Source: RPQJ01 sp963696545
GTDB lineage: Bacteria; Pseudomonadota; Gammaproteobacteria; Steroidobacterales; Steroidobacteraceae
Length of the DNA stretch: 64,000 nucleotides
NCBI GenBank assembly: GCA_963696545.1
Contig: CAVOKQ010000019.1
Coordinates: 1-64,000, forward strand
Reading direction: 5' to 3'
In this document: positions 50,600-59,328 of the stretch, piece after piece
Position numbering within the stretch: position 1 is the stretch's first letter
Layout: every line of letters begins with the position of its first letter
Position numbers and translations under genes: made by a program
The notes under the pieces: generated by a model
The model's input: the letters and a program-made list of their open reading frames with translations, nothing else
Databases searched by the model: none
What the model was told of the DNA's origin: nothing

Positions 50600-52039
50600 C
50601 TAGAACTTGTGGGCGCCGTGAGCGCCGAGGGCGTAGATGTATTGCAGGAAGAACTGCTCGTCGGTCGGGCCGCTGCTGGCGTCGTCCCACGCGTACTGCG
50701 CGCGGATCCGCGAGAACTCGCTTGGATTCCAGTCGAACATCAGGCTGGTGCGTGTCGGCGTGCCGGGCAGCAGCAGCGAGAAATCATCGGGCGCGAGGAT
50801 TCCCTGCTGCACGAGGCTGATCTTCGCGTGGCCGGAATCGAGCGAATCGTAGCGGGCACCGAAACGCCAGCGCGGCAGGAACTTGTACACGCCCTGCACG
50901 TACCATCCCGACTGGTCGCTCGCGTAGCTTCCGTCCAGCGACGCGGCCGAGTCGATGTATCCCAGCTGGCCGTCCTGGCTGCGGCTCATGTACTCGCCCT
51001 GCAGCTTCAGGTAACGCCGGTTCGGATCGCCCTGCGCGGTCCACTTGAGCTCGGCATCCGCGATCCACGTCTTCGTCGTTCCACTGAACACGTTTGTCGC
51101 CTCGCCGCCCGCAGCACTGGGGTCGTCGAACTCGTAATCCTCGGCGTCGAGGTAGACGTACGAGAGCCCGGCCCGCCATGCAATGGCGTCGCCGACGTCA
51201 CCGCCGACGTGGCCGTACGCGTTCACGCCGTTCAGGCCGTTGCGATCGAGCCGCGTGCCCGGGTAGTAGTCGCCGTTGCCCGACTCCACGCCGAACTCGA
51301 GCAGGACGTCGAGCGGGGCGATCCACTTGACCTGCAGGCCCTGCACGGCCATCTGGCCGTTGAAGAACGCCTGGTACACGAGCGGCTGGTCGACGAAGTC
51401 CCAGTTATGGGCGTGCATCTCGTTCAGGTAACCGATGCTCGAAAAGAATTGCCCGCCCTTGATCGTGAAACCGGCCGGCAGCGCGATCGTGCGGAAGAAG
51501 GCTTCCTCGACCGAGATCTCGTTATCGGCGGTGATCGACGCCGTAAGCGTGCCCATGAAGTAAGGATCGATGCTCGCAGAGATCGTGAGCTCGGACTCGC
51601 CGAGGTTGAAGCTCCGGTCGCCCGGCCCCACGCCATCACCCGCGGGAATGAACCCCTGGATCGCGTAGTCGTCGGGGTTGTTCGACAGGTTCGCGTAGTT
51701 GCCCGCAAGGATCAGCGAAATGGCGGGGTTGAACGCCGTCGCACTCGGAGCCCCCGACGCCGGCGCCGCGGCCGGCGCAGGCTCGGGCTCGACCGGGGCC
51801 GGCGGCGGTGCGGCGGCCAGCGACTGGTCCACCGCGGCGGTCGCACCGACATCCGGGTTGGGCTGCAGCTGGTTGATCTGCGCCTCGAGTTTCGACAGGC
51901 GCTCGGCGTACTCGGCCTTGACGCGTGCGAGCTCGGCGCGCAGCGCCTCGACTTCGGCGTCGGTCGCGGCGTAGCCAACGGATGGCAGCATGGCTGCGGC
52001 AATGGCGGCCATGGATAAATGGAATGGGACCTTTCCCAT
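50600..52039 (-). CDS. Outer-membrane porin-like protein of the zinc-uptake locus
   Basis: The 479-residue protein has a signal peptide (MAAIAAAMLPSVGYAAT), a coiled-coil of about 30 residues (VEALRAELARVKAEYAERL), a Pro/Ala-rich linker and then a beta-barrel of about 360 residues. Alternating strands include LILAGNYANLS, FNLGESELTISASI and RSQDGQLGYI; the last residue is Phe (GAHGAHKF), the usual barrel-assembly signal. Proteins of this type are found upstream of znuA and probably let the metal cross the outer membrane. The specific substrate is inferred from context. Confidence 0.75.
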   Translation of the reverse strand: MGKVPFHLSMAAIAAAMLPSVGYAATDAEVEALRAELARVKAEYAERLSKLEAQINQLQPNPDVGATAAVDQSLAAAPPPAPVEPEPAPAAAPASGAPSATAFNPAISLILAGNYANLSNNPDDYAIQGFIPAGDGVGPGDRSFNLGESELTISASIDPYFMGTLTASITADNEISVEEAFFRTIALPAGFTIKGGQFFSSIGYLNEMHAHNWDFVDQPLVYQAFFNGQMAVQGLQVKWIAPLDVLLEFGVESGNGDYYPGTRLDRNGLNGVNAYGHVGGDVGDAIAWRAGLSYVYLDAEDYEFDDPSAAGGEATNVFSGTTKTWIADAELKWTAQGDPNRRYLKLQGEYMSRSQDGQLGYIDSAASLDGSYASDQSGWYVQGVYKFLPRWRFGARYDSLDSGHAKISLVQQGILAPDDFSLLLPGTPTRTSLMFDWNPSEFSRIRAQYAWDDASSGPTDEQFFLQYIYALGAHGAHKF

Positions 52040-52066
52040 GGGGAACCTCCTCGATGATCGTTGTCA

Positions 52067-52086
52067 GCCGGCCGGCCTCGGCCGGC
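52067..52086. terminator. GC hairpin ahead of the porin gene
   Basis: GCCGGCCG-GCCT-CGGCCGGC is a perfect eight-base stem. It lies between the small cysteine-containing gene and the porin start, so it could attenuate transcription into the porin or end the upstream transcript. Confidence 0.4.
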
Positions 52087-52109
52087 AGCAGTTCGGACGA
52101 ACGGAGCGA

Positions 52110-52370
52110 TCAGCGAGGAGGAGCGCGCGCCTGGAACGGGAAAGTGCAGCGGGTGGTTGCGCGCGCGACGTCGAGGACCGGGAGTACGCCGGCAGCTGCG
52201 ACGAATGCGACGACCAGCCCGTGGGCGGGACTGCCATGCGCCCCGGCGAGCGGCGCGAAAGACGCGCACTCGAGGCACAGCTGCACATGCTGGGTCGGCG
52301 CGCCGGCTGCGTCGCTGCCGGAACGGAGGTGCTTGAGCGCGTGCAGCCCAGCCGCCGACTGGCCCAGCAC
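52110..52370 (-). CDS. Small DUF2946-like protein with CxxC motif
   Basis: The frame gives about 86 residues from GTG 52370 and stays open upstream through a hydrophobic segment (LIAWLALIALVLGQ) until a stop near 52430, so the true start may be an unusual codon further up. It contains QLCLECASFAPLAGAHG, with a CxxC pair, a second hydrophobic stretch (GLVVAFVAAAGVLPVL) and the ending FQARAPPR. Two helices, CxxC and a final RAPP is the DUF2946 pattern, usually found near copper or zinc uptake genes. It precedes the porin gene by 71 bases on the same strand. Confidence 0.5.
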   Translation of the reverse strand: MLGQSAAGLHALKHLRSGSDAAGAPTQHVQLCLECASFAPLAGAHGSPAHGLVVAFVAAAGVLPVLDVARATTRCTFPFQARAPPR

Positions 52371-52448
52371 CAGGGCGATCAGTGCCAGCCAGGCGATCAG
52401 CGGTCTACGGGTCGCGAACAGGTTCGATTCCTCGGCTGTCCCGGCATC

Positions 52449-54020
52449 TTATAGCAGCCAGTCGATCGGCAGCCACGACATGACTTTCACGATCCCGCGC
52501 TTCAGCAGGCTGCTGTCCGGCTCGGTCGTGAGCACCTGATCGGATCCCTGGCTCCGGTCGACCCATTCGAGCCGGCGGTCCGGGCCGAGCCGCGCCTCGT
52601 AGGCCAGCTGCGGAACCTTCGTCTCGAACGCCTGGTGAATCGCCTGGGCCAGCGCCGGGCTGTCCACGACGAAACCCATCTCGGTATTCAGTGCGGCCGA
52701 CCGCGGGTCGAAATTGAACGAGCCGACGAAGGCCCGCTTGCCATCGACGGCGAACGTCTTGGCATGCAGGCTGGCTCCCGAGCCGCCCAGTCGGTGCAGC
52801 AGGCTGCCGGTGATCCGGGCGGTAACAGCATCGGCGTCGGGCTTGAGCTCGTAGAGCCGTACGCCGGACTCGAGCAGCGCGCTGCGCCGCTTTGCGTACC
52901 CCGCGTGCACGGCCGACACGTCCGTCGCAGCCAGCGAGTTCGTCAGCACGCGAATCTTGACGCCGCGTTTCGCCAGTTCGCCGAACGCCTCGGTGCCGCT
53001 CGCGCCGGGCACGAAGTACGGCGACACGACGTCGAACTGCGCCGACGGCTCGCCGATGACGTCGACGAGGCGGGACGCCAGCGTAAGGTCCTTGTCCGGA
53101 CCGTGCCTGGCCAGCGTCTTGGCCGGGTCGTCCGCGAGGACCTTCGCGACGGTCCACTCGAACGGCACGCTGCCGGCCAGCAGGTCGCGTACCACCGTGG
53201 TCGACTCGAGCGCCTGGGCATAGGCGCGCACCGCGGGTTCGCCCCCGAGCTCGCCGACTCGAGCCGACAGCATGGCCGCCGTGTCGCCCGGCTGCTCGTG
53301 CACGACCAATGTGAGGGGGTAGGCGGAGGCACTGTTCCAGTACTGGTCGAAGATCGAGGCAACCTTGCCGACGACCGCGCCGACGGCCAGCAGGTCGAGG
53401 TCGGAGAAGTTCACCTCTTCAGCCGCCCCGAAGTACTCGTCGCCCACGTTGCGGCCGCCGACGATGCTCACGACGCCGTCCGCCGTAAGCGACTTGTTGT
53501 GCATGCGGTGGTTGAGGCGGCGGAAGTCCGTCAGGTATCCGAGCGGGCGGAACGTCCTCTGCACGAATGGGTTGTAGAGGCGCACCTCGACGTTCGGGCT
53601 GGCGTCCAGCGAGGCCAGCGTCGCGTCGAGACCGGCAACGCCGTTGTCGTCCAGCAGCAGGCGGACCCGGACACCCCGGTCGGCGGCCCGGCGCAGCAAC
53701 TCGAGCAGCATCGTCCCGGAGATGTCGTCGTGCCAGATGTAGTACTGCACGTCGAGCGATCGTTGCGCTTCGTTGATCAACAGTGCACGCGATGCAAACG
53801 CACCACGCCCGTCGGGAAGCTCGTAGATGCCCGTCAGCCCGGGATGCCGGGCCGTCAGCGGCGCGATCGCCTGCGCCAGCTTTGTGTCGCCGGTGTCGCG
53901 GAGGGCCTGCGATTCGACTCGCCCTTCGAGCGGCGGCAGGCGGCTGCAGCCCGTCCCCAGGAGGAGTACCGCAACACAGCCGACGAGCGCCTGCAGGCCT
54001 TTTCCATTGATCAGCTTCAT
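52449..54020 (-). CDS. Phospholipase D superfamily lipoprotein (cardiolipin synthase-like)
   Basis: The 523-residue protein has a lipoprotein signal (LVGCVAVLLLGTGC). Two HKD motifs are present: HNKSLTADGVVSIVGGRN at residues about 200-220 and HAKTFAVDGKRAFVGSFNFD at about 400-420, each with H-x-K-x4-D. These are the catalytic half-sites of the PLD superfamily. Architecture resembles E. coli YmdC/ClsC, which makes cardiolipin. ATG 54020 is chosen because the lipobox lies just after it; the frame is open for another 57 codons. Confidence 0.88.
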   Translation of the reverse strand: MKLINGKGLQALVGCVAVLLLGTGCSRLPPLEGRVESQALRDTGDTKLAQAIAPLTARHPGLTGIYELPDGRGAFASRALLINEAQRSLDVQYYIWHDDISGTMLLELLRRAADRGVRVRLLLDDNGVAGLDATLASLDASPNVEVRLYNPFVQRTFRPLGYLTDFRRLNHRMHNKSLTADGVVSIVGGRNVGDEYFGAAEEVNFSDLDLLAVGAVVGKVASIFDQYWNSASAYPLTLVVHEQPGDTAAMLSARVGELGGEPAVRAYAQALESTTVVRDLLAGSVPFEWTVAKVLADDPAKTLARHGPDKDLTLASRLVDVIGEPSAQFDVVSPYFVPGASGTEAFGELAKRGVKIRVLTNSLAATDVSAVHAGYAKRRSALLESGVRLYELKPDADAVTARITGSLLHRLGGSGASLHAKTFAVDGKRAFVGSFNFDPRSAALNTEMGFVVDSPALAQAIHQAFETKVPQLAYEARLGPDRRLEWVDRSQGSDQVLTTEPDSSLLKRGIVKVMSWLPIDWLL

Positions 54021-54115
54021 TGCATAGCCCTGCGGCTGGCCCTTTATGAATTGATGTGACTGATCAATGAGACTGAATAAATGAAGGCGCCATTGCGGCT
54101 CCTTGCGAAGCCACT

Positions 54116-54523
54116 TCATCGCTCCCTGTAACCAAGCACGACCAGCACGCAGCTGCCGTCCGCAATCACGTTGATGCCGGCCGCCCGGCACGCCTCGACC
54201 GACACTTCGCTCTCCGCGCCGGGCTGCATCCAGACGTTCTCGACGCCCTTCGCAATGGCGTCCTGGACGACCTGCTCCGTGACCGCTGGCGGCGTGATCA
54301 CGGAGATGCTCTTCACGTCATCGGGCAGGTCGCGAACGCTCGCGACGCAGACCGCGCCCTCGATCTGCGGCTCGTGCGGGTTCACCGGGATCGCCCGGCG
54401 ACCGTTCTGCTGGTAGCAGCGGAGCACCTTGTTGCCGTACTTGTGGCGGCGGGGGGATGCGCCCACCACGCCGTAGGCGGGCGAGGACAGGAAGCGATCG
54501 ATCGGGTCGGTCTGGTCCGGCAT
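54116..54523 (-). CDS. CoA-binding protein (YccU-like)
   Basis: The 135-residue protein is a single CoA-binding Rossmann domain. Typical parts are YGVVGASPRRHKYGNKVLRCYQ, IPVNPHEPQIEG, VKSISVITPPAVTEQVVQDAI and NVWMQPGAESE. The family resembles the N-terminal part of succinyl-CoA synthetase alpha subunit; enzymatic activity has not been shown. ATG 54523 gives a family-like start (MPDQTDPIDRFLSS); an ATG at 54595 would extend it by 24 residues. It lies 95 bases upstream of the PLD gene on the same strand. Confidence 0.85.
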   Translation of the reverse strand: MPDQTDPIDRFLSSPAYGVVGASPRRHKYGNKVLRCYQQNGRRAIPVNPHEPQIEGAVCVASVRDLPDDVKSISVITPPAVTEQVVQDAIAKGVENVWMQPGAESEVSVEACRAAGINVIADGSCVLVVLGYRER

Positions 54524-54588
54524 GCGGAATCCATCTGCGGCAGTTCGGGACGGTTCGGCATTCTGTATGAAAACGTTCCATTTGCGGG

Positions 54589-54615
54589 TTGACATAGCCG
54601 TCGCCCGCTGACAAT
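54589..54615 (+). promoter_or_regulatory. Promoter candidate for vapBC
   Basis: A perfect -35 box TTGACA (54589-54594) is followed after 15 bases by GACAAT (54610-54615). It lies 38 bases before the antitoxin start. Confidence 0.5.
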
Positions 54616-54638
54616 TCTACGGGCGTACGGTATGTTTG

Positions 54639-54654
54639 ATATGGGTCCCCATAT
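54639..54654. promoter_or_regulatory. Palindromic operator candidate overlapping the vapB start
   Basis: ATATGGG-TC-CCCATAT is a perfect inverted repeat with seven-base arms; its last two bases belong to the vapB start codon. VapBC complexes bind such sites to repress their own operon. Confidence 0.6.
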
Positions 54655-54904
54655 GAAGACTACGATCGAACTCAGCGATGCGCTTCTCCAGGCCGCGAAG
54701 GACGCCGCCGCGGGTCAGGGCACAACCCTGCGCAGTGTCTTCGAGTCGGCGCTGCGCGACTACCTGGAGCAGGTCGCGAACAAGCCGCGCCACGCATTCG
54801 TTCTTCGCAGGCATACGTTCGGCGGCAAGGGGCTGAGAGCGGAGGTCGCCGAAGCCGGCTGGGAGCGGATTCGCGAGCTGGTCTACGAAGGGCGCGGCAC
54901 GTGA
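54653..54904 (+). CDS. vapB: VapB-type antitoxin
   Basis: The 83-residue protein starts MKTTIELSDALLQAAKDAAA, a ribbon-helix-helix DNA-binding motif, followed by TTLRSVFESALRDYL and a flexible C-terminal region (GWERIRELVYEGRGT) that would wrap around the toxin. The ATG at 54653 gives the usual start; one in frame at 54632 would place seven extra residues in front. It overlaps vapC by four bases. Confidence 0.88.
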   Translation: MKTTIELSDALLQAAKDAAAGQGTTLRSVFESALRDYLEQVANKPRHAFVLRRHTFGGKGLRAEVAEAGWERIRELVYEGRGT

Positions 54905-55344
54905 TCGCCGTTGATACCAACGTTCTCGTTTACGCACACCGGTCCGACTCGCCGTGGCATCAAGCGGCCGATGAGCGCCTGGCAGCGCTTGCCCAGGCAC
55001 AGGCGCGCTGGGCCATTCCGTGGCCCTGCATCCATGAGTTCCTCGCAGTCGTTACGCACCCGCGGGTCTTCGATCCTCCTACTCCAATCGCGGACGCGCT
55101 GGAGCAGGTCGAGTGCTGGCGGGAATCGCCTGGGCTGGTGCTACTTGGCGAGGCACCGGGACACTGGAGCCAGCTCAGATCGCTGGTGGAGTCCGGCCAG
55201 GTCGCGGGCAGCCGCGTTCACGACGCGAGTATCGCAGCCATTTGCCTGCAGCAGGGAATCACCGAGCTGTGGTCGGCTGATCGCGACTTCGGTCGGTTTC
55301 CGGCGCTGCGCGTGACGAATCCGCTGCCCCGCCCGCGGAACTGA
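54901..55344 (+). CDS. vapC: VapC-type PIN-domain ribonuclease toxin
   Basis: The 147-residue PIN-domain protein would cut RNA and is held inactive by VapB. The acidic metal-binding residues are visible in AVDTNVLVYAH (Asp), CIHEFLAVVTHP (Glu), VHDASIAAIC (Asp) and WSADRDFGRFP (Asp). The start is GTG 54901, overlapping the antitoxin stop as GTGA. Length is typical. It is followed by 87 bases before glyQ, which is transcribed in the same direction. Confidence 0.9.
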   Translation: MIAVDTNVLVYAHRSDSPWHQAADERLAALAQAQARWAIPWPCIHEFLAVVTHPRVFDPPTPIADALEQVECWRESPGLVLLGEAPGHWSQLRSLVESGQVAGSRVHDASIAAICLQQGITELWSADRDFGRFPALRVTNPLPRPRN

Positions 55345-55431
55345 CTCGCACCGGTCGACGCTGGACCGGCCGTCGTCGCCCGACCGTTAGCTATACTTCG
55401 CCGCCTTGCAGCGACCGAACGCGGACACCCC

Positions 55432-56412
55432 ATGCCCAAGAAGGCCACGACGCCTCCCCGCACCTTCCAGGACCTGATCCTGACATTGCAGCGCTACTGG
55501 GCCGACCGGGGCTGCGTGATCATCCAGCCGTACGACATGGAAATGGGTGCGGGCACGTTCCACACGGCCACGTTCCTGCGGGCGCTTGGTCCTGAGCCAT
55601 GGAGCGCGGCATATGTGCAGCCATCGCGACGGCCGACCGACGGCCGCTACGGCGACAACCCGTTCCGGCTGCAGCATTACTACCAGTACCAGGTCGTCAT
55701 CAAGCCATCGCCGCCGGACATCATCGACCTGTATCTCGGTTCGCTGCGCGCCGTGGGCATCGACCCGCTGATGCACGACATCCGCCTGGTCGAGGACAAC
55801 TGGGAGTCGCCGACGCTCGGCGCCTGGGGCCTCGGCTGGGAGATCTGGCTGAACGGCATGGAAGTCACGCAGTTCACCTACTTCCAGCAGGTGGGTGGCA
55901 TCGACTGCCGGCCGGTGATGGGCGAGATCACCTATGGTCTCGAGCGCCTGGCGATGTACCTGCAGGGCGTCGAGAGCGTGTTCGACCTCGTGTGGACCGA
56001 CGGGCCGCTCGGTCGCGTGACCTATGGCGACGTTTACCACCAGAACGAGGTCGAGCAATCGAAATACAACTTCGAGCACGCCGACGTGGACGAGCTGTTC
56101 CGGCAGTTCGACGCGCACGAGAAGGAATGCCTGCGGCTGCTCGAGGCAAAGCTGTCGCTGCCGGCGTACGAGCGGATGCTCAAGGCATCGCACACGTTCA
56201 ACCTGCTCGATGCGCGCAAGGCGATCTCGGTGACCGAGCGCCAGCGCTACATCCTGCGCGTGCGCACGCTGGCCCGCGGCGTGGCCGAGGCGTACTACGC
56301 AAGCCGTGAAGCACTCGCCTTCCCGATGCTGAAGGAAAATTCGGTGCCTGGCACCGAATTTGTTGATCCACCGTTGCCGGAACGCGGCCTCACGACCAGG
56401 GGTCTCGCATGA
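55432..56412 (+). CDS. glyQ: Glycyl-tRNA synthetase alpha subunit, with repeat-derived C-terminal extension
   Basis: The 326-residue catalytic subunit charges tRNA-Gly with GlyS. It starts with FQDLILTLQRYWADRGCVIIQPYD and contains AYVQPSRRPTDGRYGDNP, HYYQYQVVIKPSP and the ATP-site region of class II synthetases. The normal protein (about 300 residues) ends at ASREALAFPMLKE; here about 24 further residues follow, beginning NSVPGTEFVDPP. That piece is encoded by a GGTGCCTGGCACC palindrome at 56337-56361 and the linker after it. The stop overlaps the glyS ATG by four bases, so coupling is kept. Confidence 0.95.
   Translation: MPKKATTPPRTFQDLILTLQRYWADRGCVIIQPYDMEMGAGTFHTATFLRALGPEPWSAAYVQPSRRPTDGRYGDNPFRLQHYYQYQVVIKPSPPDIIDLYLGSLRAVGIDPLMHDIRLVEDNWESPTLGAWGLGWEIWLNGMEVTQFTYFQQVGGIDCRPVMGEITYGLERLAMYLQGVESVFDLVWTDGPLGRVTYGDVYHQNEVEQSKYNFEHADVDELFRQFDAHEKECLRLLEAKLSLPAYERMLKASHTFNLLDARKAISVTERQRYILRVRTLARGVAEAYYASREALAFPMLKENSVPGTEFVDPPLPERGLTTRGLA
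56337..56361. repeat. Half-copy of the GGTGCCTGGCACC palindrome inside glyQ
   Basis: AAATTCGGTGCC-T-GGCACCGAATTT, a palindrome with 12-base arms around one base, lies in the glyQ frame. It has the same core as the elements at 18491, 25331 and 37135 but only one core instead of two. Confidence 0.88.
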
Positions 56413-58490
56413 GCGCGCGGGACTTCCTGGTCGAGATCGGCACCGAGGAACTGCCGCCGAAGTCGCTGCTCACGCTCGCCGCGGCTTTCGCTGACGGCAT
56501 CGAGAAGGGTCTTAAGGATGCGGGACTGCAGCACGGTGCCGTCGAGCGCTTCGCGACTCCGCGCCGCCTGGCCGTGCGCGTCCGCCGGCTCGTAGAGCGA
56601 CAGCCCGACCGTGCCGTCGAGCGCCGCGGCCCGCCGCTGAAGGCCGCGTTCGATGGGCAGGGCGCGCCCACGCAGGCTGCACTCGCGTTCGCAAAGAGCT
56701 GCGGGACCGAAGTGGCCGCGCTCGAAAAGCTCGAGACACCCAAGGGCGCCTGGCTGGTGCACCGCGGCACCGAATCCGGCGCCCAGACGCTGAGCCTGTT
56801 GCCCGGCATCGTGCAGGCTTCGCTCGACGCATTGCCGATCGCCAGGCGCATGCGCTGGGGCGCAGGCGAAGCCGAGTTCGTGCGGCCCGTGCACTGGGTG
56901 CTGATGCTCTTCGGCCGCGAGGAAGTGCCCTGCGAAATCCTCGGGGTGCGCGCCGGCAGCGTCACGTACGGGCACCGCTTCATGGCGCCGAAGGCGCTGC
57001 GGATCGGCAGCCCGGCGTCGTACGTCGCGACGCTGCACAAGCGCGGCAAGGTAATGGCCGACATCCACGAACGGCGCGAGTCCATTCGCCAGGGCGTCGC
57101 GGCGGCCGCAGGCAGGGTCGACGGTCATGCGGTAATTGACGACTCGCTGCTCGACGAAGTGACTGCCCTCGTGGAATGGCCGGTGCCGCTCGCCGGGCGG
57201 TTCGATGCGCAGTACCTGGAGCTCCCGCCGGAAGTGCCGATCGCGACGATGCAGGATCACCAGCGCTATTTCCCGGTGCGGGATGTGCAGGGTCGGTTGA
57301 TGCCATGGTTCGTCACGGTCTCGAACATCGAGAGTTCCGATCCGGCGCAGGTGATCGCGGGCAACGAGCGCGTCGTCCGGCCGCGGCTCAGCGACGCCGC
57401 GTTCTTCTGGGCATCGGACCGCAAGCAGCGGCTCGACTCTCGTTGCGACGCGTTGAAGCGCGTGACGTTCCAGACGCAGCTCGGCTCGCTGCACGACAAG
57501 AGTGAAAGGGTACGCGCGCTGGCGAAGTCCATTGCCGCCTCGATCGGCGGCGACCCCGGCCTCGCCGATCGCGCGGCCGAGTTGGGCAAGTGCGACCTGC
57601 TGACGTCGATGGTCGGCGAGTTCCCGGAACTGCAGGGACTGATGGGCCGCTACTACGCCCAGCTCGACGGCGAGCCCGCCGAAGTGTGCGAGGCACTGCG
57701 TGAGCAGTACCTGCCGCGTTTCGCCGGCGACGCGTTGCCCGCGACGCGCACCGGCATGGCCGTCGCCATCGCCGACAAGCTCGACACGGTCGCCGGCATC
57801 TTCGCCACCGGCCAGAAGCCGACGGGAACGCGCGATCCGTTCGGCCTGCGCCGCGCCGCGCTCGGCCTGCTGCGCATCTCGGTGGAGCGCAAGCTCGACC
57901 TCGACCTGCAGCAGCTGATCGGCCGGGCGCTGGCCGCGCTGCCGTTTGCCGCGCCGGAGAACACCGCGCGCGAAGTCTACGACTACGTGTTCGAACGCCT
58001 GCGTGCCTACTACCTCGAGGGCGGCGCCGGCTTCCCAATCACGACCGAGATGTTCGACGCCGTGCTGGCGACGCGTCCTGCCTCGCCGCTCGACCTCGAT
58101 TTGCGGCTCCGAGCGCTCGCGGAATTCCTGCGCCTGCCTGACGCCCAGAGCCTCGCGGCGGCGAACAAGCGCATCGCCAATATCCTCCGCAAGTCGACCG
58201 AGCCGGTTCGGGACACGGTCGATGACAACCTGCTGCGCGATCCGGCGGAGCAGATCCTCGCCGAGCAGGTCGCGGCGGTCGGTCGACTGGTGGAGCCCAA
58301 GTTCGCCGCGCGGCAGTACACGGACGCGCTGCAGACGCTTGCGGTGCTGCGCAAGGCCGTCGACGAGTTCTTCGATTCGGTGATGGTGATGGCCGACGAC
58401 CCGGCCCTGCGCGCCAATCGCCTGGCGCTGCTGCGCCGGTTGCAGTCGCTGTTCATGCACGCAGCGGACCTGTCGAGGTTGCCGGGGTAA
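56409..58490 (+). CDS. glyS: Glycyl-tRNA synthetase beta subunit
   Basis: The 693-residue subunit binds tRNA-Gly and completes the tetrameric bacterial enzyme. It starts ARDFLVEIGTEELPPKSL and has YGHRFMAPKAL, TALVEWPVPLAG, HQRYFPVRD and ATRTGMAVAIADKLDTVAGIFATGQKPTG, all typical of GlyS. The C-terminal anticodon-binding region (residues about 560-690) is present and the length matches E. coli (689). It overlaps glyQ by four bases and is followed by an acyltransferase gene after seven bases. Confidence 0.96.
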   Translation: MSARDFLVEIGTEELPPKSLLTLAAAFADGIEKGLKDAGLQHGAVERFATPRRLAVRVRRLVERQPDRAVERRGPPLKAAFDGQGAPTQAALAFAKSCGTEVAALEKLETPKGAWLVHRGTESGAQTLSLLPGIVQASLDALPIARRMRWGAGEAEFVRPVHWVLMLFGREEVPCEILGVRAGSVTYGHRFMAPKALRIGSPASYVATLHKRGKVMADIHERRESIRQGVAAAAGRVDGHAVIDDSLLDEVTALVEWPVPLAGRFDAQYLELPPEVPIATMQDHQRYFPVRDVQGRLMPWFVTVSNIESSDPAQVIAGNERVVRPRLSDAAFFWASDRKQRLDSRCDALKRVTFQTQLGSLHDKSERVRALAKSIAASIGGDPGLADRAAELGKCDLLTSMVGEFPELQGLMGRYYAQLDGEPAEVCEALREQYLPRFAGDALPATRTGMAVAIADKLDTVAGIFATGQKPTGTRDPFGLRRAALGLLRISVERKLDLDLQQLIGRALAALPFAAPENTAREVYDYVFERLRAYYLEGGAGFPITTEMFDAVLATRPASPLDLDLRLRALAEFLRLPDAQSLAAANKRIANILRKSTEPVRDTVDDNLLRDPAEQILAEQVAAVGRLVEPKFAARQYTDALQTLAVLRKAVDEFFDSVMVMADDPALRANRLALLRRLQSLFMHAADLSRLPG

Positions 58491-58497
58491 CGCGCCC

Positions 58498-59232
58498 ATG
58501 CAGGCAGTCCGCTCGCTGGTCTACAGCACGCTGATGGTCCTCGGCACCGGGGTGTTCGGCGTGATCGTGCTGGTCTCAGCGCTGCTGCCGCTCAGCATCG
58601 AGCAGCGCTACGTGATCCCGCGGACGTGGGGCCTGTTCCTGACCTGGCTCGCGGGCGCCGTGTGCGGCCTCAAATACACGATCGAAGGCCAGGAGAACCT
58701 GCCGGATCGGCCGTTCATCTCGCTGTGGAAGCACTCGTCCGCATGGGACACGATGGCACAGATGTTCGTCGTGCCGCCGGCGGCGTGGCTGCTGAAACGC
58801 GAGGTGACCTGGATCCCGATCGTCGGCTGGGCGGTGAGCACCTACAAGCCGATCGCGATCAATCGCAGCGCGGGGCACTCCGCCGTGAACCAGGTGGTGA
58901 CCCAGGGACGCGAGCGCCTTGCGTCCGGCATGGGCGTAATCGTCTATCCCGAGGGCACGCGGGTGCTGCCTGGGCAGACCCGCAAGTACGGCATCAGCGG
59001 CGCGTTGCTCGCGACGCAGACCGGAGCGCCCGTCGTGCCGATCGCGCACAACTCGGGTTACTTCTGGCGCCGACGCAGCATCATGAAGAAGGCCGGCACG
59101 ATTCGCGTCGTGATCGGGCCCGCGATCGACCCGACGGGCATGGACCCGCGCGAGCTGAACCGGCAGGTCCAGCAGTGGATCGAGGCCAAGGTCGCGGAAA
59201 TCGTTGCTCAGCCCGGTGGCAAGCCCGGCTGA
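58498..59232 (+). CDS. 1-acyl-sn-glycerol-3-phosphate acyltransferase (PlsC family)
   Basis: The 244-residue membrane-associated enzyme has an N-terminal helix (VLGTGVFGVIVLVSALLPL) and the acyltransferase motifs HSSAWD (H-x4-D), then FVVPPAAWLLKREVTWIPIVGW, NRSAGHSAVNQ and YPEGTRVLPG. This family acylates lysophosphatidic acid to phosphatidic acid. Position right after glyQS is seen in several gammaproteobacteria, where a histidinol-phosphatase gene gmhB may sit between. No neighbour in the lipid pathway is adjacent here. Confidence 0.88.
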   Translation: MQAVRSLVYSTLMVLGTGVFGVIVLVSALLPLSIEQRYVIPRTWGLFLTWLAGAVCGLKYTIEGQENLPDRPFISLWKHSSAWDTMAQMFVVPPAAWLLKREVTWIPIVGWAVSTYKPIAINRSAGHSAVNQVVTQGRERLASGMGVIVYPEGTRVLPGQTRKYGISGALLATQTGAPVVPIAHNSGYFWRRRSIMKKAGTIRVVIGPAIDPTGMDPRELNRQVQQWIEAKVAEIVAQPGGKPG

Positions 59233-59328
59233 CCATCTCATCGGCGGCCGGGTTGCGAGCAGCCGGGTCAACTTTCTCCCGCCGGGCGCGTTAGGCTCCG
59301 TGCCTGTGATGCTCCAACGGGGTGCCTG

